Assembly (NCBI RefSeq): GCF_954871325.1
Contig: NC_088777.1
Span: forward strand, 40,773,366 to 40,837,365
Source of the DNA: Gordionus sp. m RMFG-2023
Taxonomy: Eukaryota; Nematomorpha; Gordioida; Chordodea; Parachordodidae
Length of the DNA: 64,000 nucleotides
Direction: 5' to 3'
The notes beneath the pieces were generated by a model. That model saw nothing but the letters and a program-made list of their open reading frames with translations, was not told the origin of the DNA and made no database searches. Shown piece after piece: positions 1 through 12,345 of the stretch. The translations under genes were made by a program, and so were the position numbers. The stretch's first letter is position 1. Each line of letters begins with the position of its first letter.

Positions 1-2889
1 CAACAAAGGAAACATTTAAACACCACAAATGCATAAGTTTTAAACTTGTTTTCTCATTCATAATCACAAATATTATATTTATTACAATATTAAATAAATT
101 GTATTTGCTTAAGGTATAATATAATTCAGGTACTTCTTCACTTTAAGTTAATTAGTAATTTACCTTCCACTTTAAACCCTACCTTCTCTAAAAAGTTATC
201 CCTCTCCCCATACCCATTTCTAAACTTTAATCTTATATCATCCTAACAAATTAAAATTAGCAAAAAAAGGAAATCCAAGTAAATAAGCAAAAGAAAAGGA
301 AATCTAAATCAAAACCACCCCGACTTCTCATCAATTTTATTCAAATGATGATAGGCTCGTTGCAGCTACCTATTCCCCTCGAGTTTTAATCAAAGATTCA
401 TACTCCCTTCCCCCTCCTCGTCGGAGTAGAAGTTCCTGATATGGTTTATTTAACCTTTCCTTCTATAAACAATGGAGTCAAAAAAAAATCAAAATATAAT
501 GCAAAAAAAAGATAATAATACGCGGTAAATTTCATTAATATATATATATATTCTTTTAACTTTTCATAAAAGCGGTTTAAGGAATATGTGGCGAGCACAT
601 TATAGAAAAATTATCATTCTATGACAAATCCAATATTTATAGTTTTTTATAATCATAAAAATATTCTTCCAAATAAATAAGCTCATGAATATTCAAATAT
701 ACTATTATATTTATATCATGATAAAAAAATATTATAATAGAAATAGAGGAAAGAAAAAACCACGTATCGTGAGTATTATTAATCTCAATTTTATTGATAT
801 TATAAGACCATTATTTTTATTTATCATTCATCTTCTTTAATCCTAAATTTACGCATTTAATTTATGCGAAGTTTTTCGGCTACACCGAACAGTGAATAGA
901 AATTTACGCTTGAAGGGGCACTGAGGAAAAAGAGGGGGGGGGGGAGTAGCACACTTTAAAAAAAATTGCATATTTCGATCATATTCTTTCTGCTAACTAA
1001 TAATTCGTCATTTTTAAAATTGTATTGGCGAATAAGCAATGCTTAGAAATATGAATAACTGAGGTATTATGTATGAAATTTCTTAGAGTAAAATTTAAAT
1101 ATAATTTGAAATAAATGACTTATGCATATTTATATATTTTTTTTAAATTTGCAAGTCACATAAAACGTATTAAATAACATTAAATTTTTTAGGTGTAGGA
1201 TTAAGAATGACTCCAAATCTCCCTTCCCATAGTTACGGCCTTCTGGTTATACGTTATTTCCTCAAATCTTTTACCTCGAGGGCATTTGATTCAATTACTG
1301 GAATGAAATAAGGAATGCAAAATAAAATTGCGTTTGGCAATCTAAAATTGCTATCGTCATTGATGAATTTACCTATCATATGGTCATACAATATGATTAT
1401 TTATGTAATATCTATATAAAAATCCTCTTTAGGATTAACATAATTGAACTGGGATCCCAAAAGATACAAAGGGAATTTTAACTCTATTCTTAAATTCACC
1501 GGGTTTTCTTAAGATTTTTGCAAAAAAGGAAAAAGATATTTTTTTCGTCATCGATGGGGTACCAATGTCATTATTAGAAATAAATCTAGTATTGGAAAAT
1601 CGTTTTCCTCATTATATACAATCATTATACCTTAGCAGAATCAGCGTCTAGAATTAGTGAGTTTTGAATAAAATAACTTCGGAATTGGGCATTGAATTGC
1701 TATAGTTTGGAAGGGTATTTTATGTACTATGGGCTGGAATAATTATGTGTCCTTTTATATGCATCTCAAAAATTCAGTCTAATCTAACAACAGTTCAAAA
1801 AGTTTGGAATTATATAATGGCGCATTTAATATTTATTTACTACTAATCTTTTCAATTTCAATAATTAAATTTTAACAATTCCAGGTCGTGCTAAAAATAT
1901 CAATAGTTAAAAAAAATGTGGACTTGGCTTGAAAATATAATTTTCCGTCGATTAAATTTAGACCTTTATTCTTTGATAGTAATAATTATTTAAATAATTT
2001 TCCTAAAATTATTTTCAAGATTTTCTTCTATTAATTAATAGTAAGGCGAAATAATAAGTTTCATTGATTGAGAATACTTCTACGCGTTAACTAGAGGGAA
2101 CGTTCAATTAGCAATGCAAAAATATCCAAAAAATAAAATTAATAAATAATAATCTTCAAAATTAGTATGTCATAAGAATATATTTTTGGAAGTTTGTGTG
2201 ACAAAATTTTTAACTGTTCAGGTTCGGTTTGGATTAGGCGTATTAACCATTATGATCTCTATATATATAGAGCGTTTGATCAATTTTAATAAGGATAGTA
2301 TAGCTAGTCGGAAAACTCATTGACTTAAAAAATTAGTAATTGAACTTGGCAGTAACAAATTAATCACGCCACCAACTCGGGAATCGGAATCGATGGATAT
2401 TACAAATTAATACCATTCGATACTGGCATGTTTCTCATATTACTGACAAAATTCTTATGAATTTACTTCATCTTTCTATTCCATTCGCCGCTCCCACTTT
2501 CACAGATATACCATTTCTACCACATTCTCTCAATTTTTCAATGGCTACGGTAATACATCTCATAATATTATAATCATCATTTAATTAAGATGCTCTTTAA
2601 TCAATACACAATAATGATAACATAACTTTCATGCTTGAAAATGAACACACCAAATCTTCAAGAACATCATTTAGTTCTATATATAAAATCATAATGGGGT
2701 CACTGAATAAAGATTTACCCTTTTTACAATTTCATCTCAGATTGTTTCATATTCCTCATCACAGTATTTTTAAAGTAGTCTCATATTCGTCCTCATCGAT
2801 AGTCTCTATTCGTCTTCATGGTATTATCAAAGTGGTGGTCTGTTTGTTCTACGACACATTTGTCAGCGACCTAAAATGGTCCATGAGGA
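1..2889. other. AT-rich intergenic or intronic DNA, no gene seen
   Basis: No open reading frame here shows a recognisable protein family. A 95-codon frame starting at 2631 is rich in Ser, Ile and His, with no motif, and I do not take it as a gene. There is an 11-base G run at 934-944. The stretch from about 2400 to 4000 has somewhat higher G+C than its surroundings, but I could not read exons in it. Confidence 0.6.
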
Positions 2890-3083
2890 CAATATTGTTA
2901 TACGGCTCAATTTTTTAAAAGGGCTAACCTATTTTAACAAAAAAATATTATGCAGGTCTGGAGATTTTGCTCAAAGATGGCAGAAAAGGTTGGACACTTT
3001 AACAAATCTCGAGGTTTGCGTAATATTTTTTGTCTAAATATTTGGTTATCTGTTTTGTAAAATCGAGTCATTTAACAATATTA
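2890..3083. mobile_element. 206-bp MITE family, copy 1 (hAT-like)
   Basis: This copy shares its core with copies at 26691, 30099 and 32393. The shared core reads roughly as a TTATGCAGGTCTGGAGATTT block, then a GGCAGAAG block, then AATCTCGAGG. The ends are inverted (CAATATTGTTATACGGCTC on the left, TTTAACAATATTA on the right). The flanks CATGAGGA and TACTAGGA agree at 5 of 8 positions, a plausible decayed 8-bp target duplication. It carries no coding sequence. Confidence 0.6.
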
Positions 3084-3160
3084 TACTAGGACAACGTTTA
3101 TCTATTCCTCCATCCTTAACAATTCCAATTCCTAATTTTTACCACGGTGGTTATTCTACT

Positions 3161-3400
3161 TGGACTGCTTAAATGGTCACCTCTAAATGTTGAATGGTCC
3201 TGGAAGATCTCGTTATCGCTGCACGGCTACTAGGCCATTGTATCCCCTTACAATCTTAATTGTATTTTGGTTATCATCTTTGGGCGGCCCAAGTCATCAC
3301 CGCTTAACGTTGAACGGTCATTAAAGATCTATTATAGCTGCACGGCCACGAGATCGCAGTATTCCTTTCCATATCATCCCCTTTATCTTCATCAAGTTTT
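3161..3400 (+). repeat. diverged tandem duplication, 120-bp unit
   Basis: Two units of about 120 bp lie head to tail (3161-3280 and 3281-3400). Both contain TTGAACGGTC-like and AGATCT blocks followed by GCTGCACGGC. A 75-codon frame across the second unit starting at 3267 has no recognisable family and is probably chance. Confidence 0.6.
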
Positions 3401-5658
3401 TGCTTATAAACTTTTACTATATTCCTTCACGCCCTCCGAGATTTACTTATATCTTCAAATTTCCATGCTCATTAAAATAATTCGAAATCTTTGAAAATTT
3501 CAAGTCGAAGTAATATTTAACCTTTGTTATAGCCGTAATTAATGGTAAAAGAATCAGTGTCGCTTTTCTTTATAATTTCATCTCAGCCTAGCCTTATATT
3601 CTACGTTTGCTCTCCTGTTAGAAAACCTTGACCTGGTCATCAGATCTTTCAATTAGCGGCTCAAGTGCCAAACAGTTCTACTTATGTAAAACTTGGCATT
3701 GTTTCTATTATTGATTTTATTTAGGCCGATTTCCAAGGACCAACTGTAATTATCTAATCTGACGTGATGGGCAAATGTAAAAGAGGAAGGTAACTACAAT
3801 GGGTCCATTAAACAATCGACATCTTTAGAAACGATGGGAGACGTTCAGACAGAATGTCATAATTCCTTTGTCAAGAATTCAGTCCTTATTTTAATCATTG
3901 GTAGAAATGTCCCCTCCAATCATAACGTCATTGTCATAAGGTTCGTCGAATTTCAAAATTAACAAATACAGTTTCATCGATTCTTCTTACTCATTCATTC
4001 TTAAAGCTTGCTCCTATAACCCCTTTCAGCAGTAAAACACTCCTCACTAAATAATATATTAGATACATAAATTTAAATAGAAAAATAATTGTGAATTAAA
4101 AAAAATGATATGAAAGATGAAACTGGGAAATTATATACAATGATTAAAAATAATTTTCAATTATAATGATGTAATAACTACGAATATACCAGGATTTGGA
4201 TGCCTATTTAGTTCTGCTAAAATGAGGGCGATAGTAGAAAAATATTGCTCTGCTTAGTATTTGGTGTAGAATTAGATTTATATATGTTCCTGCTGTTTAC
4301 TTCCTTTTTTAATTCATTTTTTAATTATGAAGTAGTATGAAATGAAGAATAATATAAATTAATATTTTTTTTCTGTTCGAGTCAATATTTCAACGATGAT
4401 GTCATATCTAACTAAGATAGACTTACTTCTCTTAAATTGTATAGCTAAACCATATCAAGCCATCTAACAGTAACAAATATGGAAAGGAATATTTCCCACA
4501 AACAATACATATAAGTTTGTTAATATATATGGCTTTGCGAATAGTAGCGGGCTATTAATAATGAAAAGCTAAGTTCACTTGTAACTCAAGATATCATATG
4601 ATAAGCCCAGCGACGTTTTTTTATGTTTATATTCAAAAAAATAAATCTAGAGATGTGTTATGATTATTTTATAAACAGCAGTTCTATATTTCTGAATTGA
4701 AATAAGAGGACAAATTTTTATTTTCCAAATTCTTTAGGTAGTGTCTTATGTTATTAAATATAAATTCTTATAAAATATCTCATAGTGTAAATATTTATAT
4801 ATCATAGTTAAATTAATTGATTAAAATTTACCCAATTTTAATATACTTTTTCGTTATTTAAACATTTAAACATTATTTAGAATATAAGATTTTAAAAAGA
4901 TTATAAATAAAAATGAGTAAGATACCACAAAAAATTTGAAAAATTTATGTTCTGCAAATAGCCAAAGTTGAATTTTAAAATGTTTAAATAAATAATTTGG
5001 TGCTATATGTAAAGGCTTCCTTTGAAGTAAATATTAAAAATATAAAATTTCACTTGACATTATAAATCCGAATGAATAAGTATAGATATAAAAATATCAT
5101 TTCCGATAGTTTAACTTCCATAACTTGATCTTTGGATGAATCTTTTACTTGGAAGTTTACATGTGCTTGTTTCTTTGTTAAATATATAGGTTCTAAATAG
5201 ATGTTCTAATCAATAAGTAGTAAAAAAAATAAATATAACCACCATAAAATTATCTATAATTATTTCGGGTCATATTATATAGTAACCTCTATAAATTTAT
5301 TAACTTCAAATGCAGTTTCTTCTTTGACCACATTAAGCGGGCCCTTAAGATTAAAAATGATGTTTTCTTATGGGGGTTATTGGTGTTCATAAATTATATT
5401 AATTGAATTTATTCCATTTAAATGAATTATGTTCTGTACAATCTCTTCTTTTTTTAATAATTGAACTTAGCCATTAAAATGTATAGAAATACATACTTTA
5501 TTTTTATTATTTAAAAATATCTTTTATAAAGTTATAAGTTTATGATCCACAGGAGAAACGAAAGTTAAAAAAAGAACTCACCTTTCTGGTGGGTAAATCT
5601 AGGCGACGATTGGCGTTGTGAGAAAACTGTTTTGATAATTTTTCATATAAAATTTTTA
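3401..5658. other. no recognisable feature
   Basis: AT-rich sequence with no long frame, no recognisable protein similarity and no clear repeat. The part from 3540 to 4000 is less AT-rich than the rest, so unrecognised exons or regulatory DNA there cannot be excluded. Confidence 0.5.
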
Positions 5659-5871
5659 GGTTGCGTCCAAAATTTGATTTTTTTTTATTTACAAAGAAAC
5701 TTTAATGAAAATGAATAAATAGGCCCTTTTTTTTATTATAAAAATAAAAACATGCATACAAAATATATTTCTAGAAAATTTCAAAAATTTAATATGATTT
5801 CATATAAAGTTTAAATATTTCAGAAGGTTTTGAAACTTTTCAAATTTTTAAAAAGGATTTTAGGCGCAACC
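5659..5871. mobile_element. 213-bp MITE with TTA target duplication (PIF/Harbinger-like)
   Basis: The ends are inverted repeats: GGTTGCGTCCAAAAT on the left, ATTTTAGGCGCAACC on the right. Both sides are flanked by TTA (5656-5658 and 5872-5874). A 3-bp TTA duplication is typical of PIF/Harbinger elements, but short duplications in AT-rich DNA arise easily by chance. The interior is AT-rich and non-coding. Confidence 0.55.
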
Positions 5872-7081
5872 TTATCAAATAATATGAGTAATGATAGTGG
5901 CCGTTGTCCACGTTTACATAAATTTTATTTAAAAAAATATCGCGCTCATGAGTGTTGAAATTCTTTGTTTTTCATAAAATTTATATTATATATAAGAAAT
6001 AGGGGTGGGATTTAATATAGGTTATAGAAGTCGAAAATTAAGGGAACGAGGACGACTAATTAATGAATTTATGAAAATAAGTATTTAGAATTTTCGGGCT
6101 CAAATAAAGAGATATAAATTTTTTAATCAAATAATTTGTTCATAGTCAAATTTAGAAAGGATTCGAATAACAGATATTAAGACATAGCTCTGAATTATAT
6201 AAAAGTAAAGATGCGTTTTCAAGCCAGTCGCCGCCCGCAAGTGGTAATGTGACATGATTATACATTTATTATTTTATTTATTGTTTTTATGATTAAAATT
6301 GATTAGACAGCTCCAGGCCAATCGGAAAATGGAAATCGAAGCCCGATCCGCATTTAATTTTAATTGTATTTTTTTTTACCCCACTTTACATCCTAGACGG
6401 GCTTTGGATTATAAATTATTAGTATTCAATTCTTTTAAAGGAATTGATTAATTTACTATTCGTAATATCATTTGAATAAGAAAAGTAGCGGATACGAATA
6501 TTAAATTATTCGTTTAATTTAATAGAACCGAATTCAAATAATTAATTATTCAATTTGTATTCGTTTTTGAATAAGGCCTACTAGGTTATGGATACTCCTA
6601 ATGTTTTGTTTTACCGCAAAAAACTTGAAAACCTTATTTACGAGATCGTAAAAAAATATAATTTTATGTTAATTTTTATTTTATAGCGAAAAAAAATAAT
6701 TGGAGAAAGGTTCTTTTTGTTTTATATATGTATACGATGACGATAACTAAATTTAGAGAAAAAAGAATATTAGAAAATTTGTGAAAGAAAATATTCGATA
6801 AAAATAAAAAATGAAACAAGAAGTGGGAAATTCTAATTTTTAACTATTAAAAATTTTTTTTAAAAAAAATAATATATTTTATTAAAATATTTTTTAATCT
6901 ATTTTTAGTAAAAGAATATTTCATATAAATTTTCAAAATATTAATTAATTATTCAAAATGTGTTTTATTTATTATTTTTTTTTTAAAAGACACAAAAATA
7001 TCGATATCAGATTCGAATGTATAATTCTTGAATTACAAAGTCGGAGAAGTTAAAAGTAATACAAAACGTCTACATATTTAT
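5872..7081. other. AT-rich DNA with element fragments
   Basis: A short GC-richer patch at about 6306-6410 (CCAGGCCAATCGG ... GACGGGCTTTGG) looks like a piece of the GC-rich MITE family. At 6421-6580 the sequence is dense in ATTCG/CGAAT words and resembles the ends of the element at 11460-12345. No coding sequence is seen. Confidence 0.4.
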
Positions 7082-7368
7082 CAGAGACATGCAGGCGACT
7101 CGGCCCTAAGCCCGACCTGTCACGGGTCGGCCCATATTTTATTTTTGTAAAAATACCCAGGCCGGGCCTAAATTTTAAAAAAAATATATAATCTGGCCAT
7201 ATTTTGAACCCATATTTTTAAATCGCCATTATTAGCTATATGTTTAAAAAAAAATCCGGACCGAGCTGAAAAATATTTGGGGTTGGGCCTGAAAATATAA
7301 AACTCTGACAGGGCCGAAAATTTTTTTTTAAAAAATCCAGGCCAGACCGTGCACTTTGTAGGTCTCTG
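7082..7368. mobile_element. GC-rich hAT-type MITE, copy a
   Basis: It begins CAGAGACATGCAGG and ends TAGGTCTCTG, an inverted repeat. It is flanked by ATATTTAT (7074-7081) and ATAGTTAT (7369-7376), 7 of 8 identical, the 8-bp duplication expected of hAT insertion. The interior alternates GGCCGGGCCT-like words with A/T runs. A 77-codon minus-strand frame across it is a by-product of its composition. Confidence 0.75.
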
Positions 7369-7653
7369 ATAGTTATAAACTAAGGAAAGAAAGAAAAACA
7401 TCTCTTACTCCACTTAGCCTATAATTTAGGATGCAATTTAAATAGCGCACTTTTATTCACAAAAAAAAACGTGCAAGGTATAGCAAGTGACAAATCAAAA
7501 TAATAGCTCAATTTATTTAGCGAATAATTTATATCTTGCAAACAAACCCATTTTTGCTCGAATTTTTTTTAGTGCGAATAAAATTGCTGGCTAAGACGTT
7601 TTACTTCCATCTAAGTATATTTTAATATCAATCTTATTTTTATATACATGGGC

Positions 7654-8085
7654 CAGTGACCTGCATCGGGCCTAATGTTTCAAACCCTGTCCGAAATTAT
7701 TTTTTAAAAATTTGTCCGGCTCTGCCCGATCCTTAAAATTTTTTTATTTGTCCCGAAAAGCCTGACCCGAAATAAAATTTAAGATTTATTGTCCTCACGG
7801 CCAGAATTTATTTAAATATAGAAAAATTTAATATTTTTTTTGATTGTATTAATATTCTACAAATAAATAATATTAACGCCTTGTTCCTTTTAAGAAATAA
7901 CAATTTGTTTCACAAAATTTAATACCTTATTTTAAAATTTAGGCCCGATCCGGCCCGGTCTGAATTTTTAAAAAAAATATTAGGCCTGACCCAGCCCGAA
8001 CCAAAATTTTTTTTTAAAAATAGACCAGGCCCGGTCCAGAACCCGATAGCCGGCTACGGGCTGGGCCGTGATTTTCAAATCTCTA
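7654..8085. mobile_element. GC-rich hAT-type MITE, copy b
   Basis: Left end CAGTGACCTGCATCGGGCC; right end AATCTCTA after several GGCCCGG/CCGGCC blocks. The interior matches the other copies of this family. The 8-bp flanks do not match each other, so either the ends have decayed or it is a rearranged copy. It sits directly against the end of the retroelement segment at 8086. Confidence 0.6.
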
Positions 8086-9740
8086 TCGGCAAATTTCGAT
8101 GAATATTCTTTGCCATAGGTAAAATCCCTCCTTTGGGTCTCCTTTGATGACAGCTAGCTTTTGCTCCATTGTTTTGAAAATGTTTAAGGCTTGTCCAAAT
8201 GAGGTTTCTGAAGCCATAGCAATAAACAGTGGGCTTTTTAGATGGTTTATTAGTTTTTTTAAGTTTTCTGCGTGATAGAGTTTGGCGGAAAAGGAATATC
8301 AACCTAATATAAATTTAAAAAAAAGCCCTATATATTTTTAAGAAAACCCCATTTTTAAAAAACTATTTTGTTTGGATTTTTTTTCCATCCTGCTACAGAC
8401 GCCCAAGCTATATGTTTATTTTTATTTCAAATAATTGTAAGTTATAAAGAATTCTCATAATCTGTTTTTTAAATTTAGAAAATATTTTTTTTTATATTTA
8501 AAAAAAAAGAAAAACAGTTGTTTTTTTTAAATAAATTTTTTGTTAGTATTAATTATCCTTTTGTGCTTAGTATTTTTTATTTTTTATAAAAGCGATTTCA
8601 ATTTAGAAAAATTAAATACACATATGAACAATATCAAATTAAAAATATATTTTAAAAAAAAACAAATAAATATATATTAAAAATAAATATTTAAAAAGTA
8701 CATTTCACCCTAAAGAAGAGTGAATTCTTAAAAAATTGAACCGGCAGATTTTAAGAGAAATTTGCTGATGAAGGTCAAATCCTTCATTGATGACAGAAAA
8801 TGAGAGGTTGGATAGAAGCAAGTATAGTCACAATTATTTAATTTAATTTATTATTTTTTTAAAATAAAACATTATTTTATAAAAACGGAGGTGGGACTAC
8901 AAGTTACCAAAAAACATGAATAGTTATATTTTAAAATAGTTATTTGTAGATTTTGTTTTAAAAAATAATAGTATTCTTTTGGTTGATGTAAGGGCTCTTA
9001 TCTTATCGCCTATTTTTTAAGAATTTTAAAGTTCCGCTTGGCATATGTTCAAGGAAAGAGATAACGATCGGTATAAAGGTATAATTTGTGGATTAGAATT
9101 TAAATTTTTTGGAAAAAAAGATACGCATGTGAAGTCCCAAATTAAGGATTTCCCTAAAGACCAAGGCACGGAAGTTAATCCATCTGGTCTAAGCCATCAT
9201 CTAATGATAAATTTGTAGGCTCCAGAATGTTTGGTATTTGGGCCCTGGTAAGAGAACGACTAATAGCTAAATTAGTTACTGCATGCCTTGCATGCCTGCC
9301 TTGACTATATATACAATTTAGACGATGTCTCCCTTTGGAGTCAACTAACATTTTACATTTGATGCATGTATGTGGAACAATGTTACACCCAAGTCGATGA
9401 CCTATGGAAACTCTTAATTGTTCATCTGATAAGAGGTTACCTAGTTTACGACTTGGTAATGCTTCCAACCATTCATAACCACTAGTACAGTCAGCATTCT
9501 GTAATAGTTGAATATACTCCAAATGGGGGTTTGATGAGATTATTTAAAAAAAATTTTAATTAAAGGTTCGAAAATAGATTGGTGTGTTAAAATTGTGAGT
9601 AAAACAGCTTCAGGTGGAGCTAAAGATACCCAAGCTGTCAAGGCTGAATTTAAAAGTTTATCATTAGGAGAGATAAAAGAAGCAATTTTCTTAAAAAAGA
9701 AATTAATTTTCATTTTTCTAAAAAATAATTTATCCAACAT
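8086..9740 (-). mobile_element. retroelement fossil, C-terminal part, minus strand
   Basis: Three pieces in the same orientation match the C-terminal part of reverse-transcriptase proteins found in many invertebrate genomes. A stretch at 9540-9740 holds a LNSALTAW-like block. The stretch 9175-9522 holds the conserved ALPS, a Cys/His cluster with GRHRLNC, and ILEPTNLS. The stretch 8086-8302 holds GDPKEG followed by WQRI, matching the usual extreme C terminus. The family is probably non-LTR, but I am not certain. The copy is broken, partial and old; no reverse-transcriptase core or element ends were recognised. A related copy lies at 16155-16790. Confidence 0.6.
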
Positions 9741-10541
9741 CTTTCTTTTATAAGTTGAAGTTTCAAGTTTTTAAATAAAATAAATAGAAATTATGACAAA
9801 TAAATCGTTTTCTTTGTTTGTTTAAAAATGAGTAAGAAAAGAAAAGAATAAATTAATTAACAAATGTTCTTTTATATAAGTAAAATATTATCAAAATTAT
9901 AGGCGATTCATGATTTATGAGTTTTTTTAAAAAAAGCGGACAGGTTCAATAATCTATGTAAATTCTGATAAAATTTGCCAGAGTCATAGCCCAACAAACT
10001 CGGGAATTTATAAGGATTATATGTTAAATACAATACACAGGGATAAATTAGCCTATCCTAAATAAGATTTTTTTCCCATTTATTATTTTATCTTTATATG
10101 TACCAGAGGCTGGGCTGGTTCGTATTTTTTAAAATTTAAATATCCCCGGACTGGGCCTAAAAAAAATTTTATAAAAATGGCCAGGCCCCACATTCATTCA
10201 TTTATCATATTTCCTTTTCCCATTTTCGATTCTTGGAAAATATTTATAGTAATATCTTATTAAATATTATTCAAATTAATTATTCAACTAACCATTATTT
10301 TAGGTGACATTCAATCAAATTAAAAGCACCAAAGATACATTCAATATTCAAAATATATAACACTTTTAAAGGGAAATTTTTTTTAAAAATAAGTAATTAT
10401 CTCTCTTTTTCGTTGTCCTAAATTCAGGCAATTACGTATGTTGGCAAGGAGAGAGTGCAAAAGGACTGACTTATATAAATTACTATATTAAATTAGAAGA
10501 GAAGGGAATTACCATCGATAAGTCGAATAAAAATAACTTCA
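9741..10541. other. AT-rich DNA with one MITE fragment
   Basis: At 10103-10190 a short piece (CAGAGGCTGGGCTGG ... GGCCAGGCCCC) looks like a truncated member of the GC-rich MITE family. The rest shows no gene and no clear repeat. Confidence 0.4.
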
Positions 10542-10646
10542 CCCCCCCCCCCCTCCTTCATTTTCACTTTAGAATCAATTTATTCAATAAATAACCCCCC
10601 CCCCCTCCTTCATTTTCACTTTAGAATCCATTCATTCAATAAATAA
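10542..10646 (+). repeat. two-unit tandem repeat, 53 bp, each led by a C run
   Basis: Units 10542-10594 and 10595-10646 are almost identical. Each starts with 11-12 C, then TCCTTCATTTTCACTTTAG, and ends with CAATAAATAA. Slippage at the C run probably generated the copy. Confidence 0.85.
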
Positions 10647-11459
10647 TTTATTAAAATTTTAAAAATAATTGTGTCATCCGAGTTTGATAACAAATTAACA
10701 TATAAATGAATTCTCAAAATAAACATGGTAATATTTTAATCTACTTAAAGAAAAACTAAAACAAGTTAATTTTAATTTATAAATATTTTAAATATATATA
10801 ATAATTTATATATTATACATACAATCAGAAAGTAATAATATAAATCGCATGCCAGATCCTATTACAATTGCAAATCAAAATTTTCTTGGTTATTCCATTT
10901 CTAGTATAATTAATCAGAATTCCTTCATTTGATTAGTAATAGATTCCTTTCAATATATTATACTCATACTATTCATGGTACTCAAAAAAGTAATTGTTAT
11001 TAAATATTATCATGTATAAAATATGGGATTCTCAAATGGGAGCCGGATCGAGCAACTCCTGAGCCGAAACTCCTGAACCGACTTATTCGGCTCATTGAGC
11101 TGGCTTGGATCTGGGTCTATTATTAGACTCTAAATTTGGCTAAGTTTAGGACCTGGCTTAGCCATTTAACAATACTAGTTTGGAATGTAATTTTGAATTT
11201 TGAAACGCATTTGATTATTATGCAGTTATCGAGGATTATAATCGAGATATTAGTTTATATTGGCAGTAGAATTTCAAGCTTTTGAAAAGATGGGTGATTT
11301 GGATGCTAATAATTAATACTCTTATAAAAACCTTGCAAAATATTTAATTAAAGGGATATGTGTGGCACAATTCTTCTATGGCACAGTGTGATGAAAGACT
11401 ATCTTTATGAAGTGCAGGAACGTTTCTACCATGCAATGGCAATTTAAGCGCATTGCTAT
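10647..11459. other. no recognisable feature
   Basis: AT-rich sequence. A patch near 11040-11165 repeats GGCTC/GAGCCG-type words and could be an element remnant, but I could not define its ends. No gene is seen. Confidence 0.4.
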
Positions 11460-12345
11460 ATCCATAAGCCAAATTTGGTATACGAATATCAGAATGCAAT
11501 TATTCGATTCGATTCTTATTTTACGAATACGAATATCAAAATTATTCCATTCGAAAATTCGAATCGAATTCGAATAAGGAAAATATATTATTCGTCGAAT
11601 AATTTTTTATCTATTATTCGATCGAATTATTCGAGATTATTCGATTAAAGTAATTTATATTAATAAATATTGAAAAATAATCATATATTATTAGTAGGAA
11701 TTATTTGCAATTATTCCTATTTAATAAAATTTCCTAGTGGAATAATGAAGAAACATTTTATATTTCTAAAATTGTTGTTAACGGCTGTTTTTATTCGAAT
11801 AACTTCATAATACAAAATTAACTTCCGAAAATTGTTTTATGATGGACGAAGAAAGTATTTATTTTTATATGCAATTTATAAAACATATACAATTATAATA
11901 AACTAGTAGCCATCCCATCAAGAATGACGGGCGAACCAGATATTTCTCCGTCGTTTGATGATGGAGAAATCATAAATTTTACTTTTTGCAAAAATTTTTT
12001 GTTTAAAAAATTTGTTGTTGGTATATTTGTCTTCTACATGATATGAATATTATATTGATTTTACTACATTATATATAAAAATACTATATATATATATATA
12101 TATATGCTTCTATATTATCTTACTAATAAAATTTGTTTGTCTTTTATCCATAGTTAAATTTTACAAAATAAATTTAATATTCTATCTTTTTTAATTTATG
12201 GTTAAATAAAATTTTCGAATTGAATCGAATATTCGACGAATCGAATCGAATAATCATTTTATTATTCGTACGAATACGAATAATGAATTATTCGATTTAA
12301 ACGAGTACGAATAATTCCATTATTCGATTCGTATTTGTGTAGGTA
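11460..12345. mobile_element. palindromic element with ATTCGAAT-rich ends
   Basis: Both ends (about 11460-11650 and 12205-12345) are dense in CGAATAAT/ATTATTCG words. They are roughly inverted copies of each other, with TACGAATA-type sequence at the outside. The middle is ordinary AT-rich DNA containing a (TA)n run near 12090 and a Helitron-type terminus at 11903. No transposase is seen, so it is probably a non-autonomous foldback element. A smaller relative is at about 6421-6580. Exact ends and target duplication are unclear. Confidence 0.5.
11903..11968 (-). mobile_element. Helitron-type 3' terminus, minus strand
   Basis: Read on the minus strand, a hairpin with arms CCCGTCA and TGATGGG around TTCT (11914-11931) is followed about 7 bases later by CTAG and then T. 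This is the layout of a Helitron 3' end. The same hairpin and CTAG end recur at 21825-21852 and 34166-34194. The minus-strand block TCTCCATCATC near 11966 could be the 5' end of a very short copy, which is a guess. Confidence 0.5.

Noticed and set aside
2631-2918. 95-codon frame as a gene
   Set aside because: No motif, Ser/Ile-rich low-information sequence, and its end runs into the MITE at 2890.
7168-7401. 77-codon minus-strand frame as a gene
   Set aside because: It is produced by the GC-rich MITE copy a and its flank.
10542-10646. CRISPR-like array
   Set aside because: Only two units with no unique spacers, and the genome is clearly eukaryotic; it is a simple tandem duplication.
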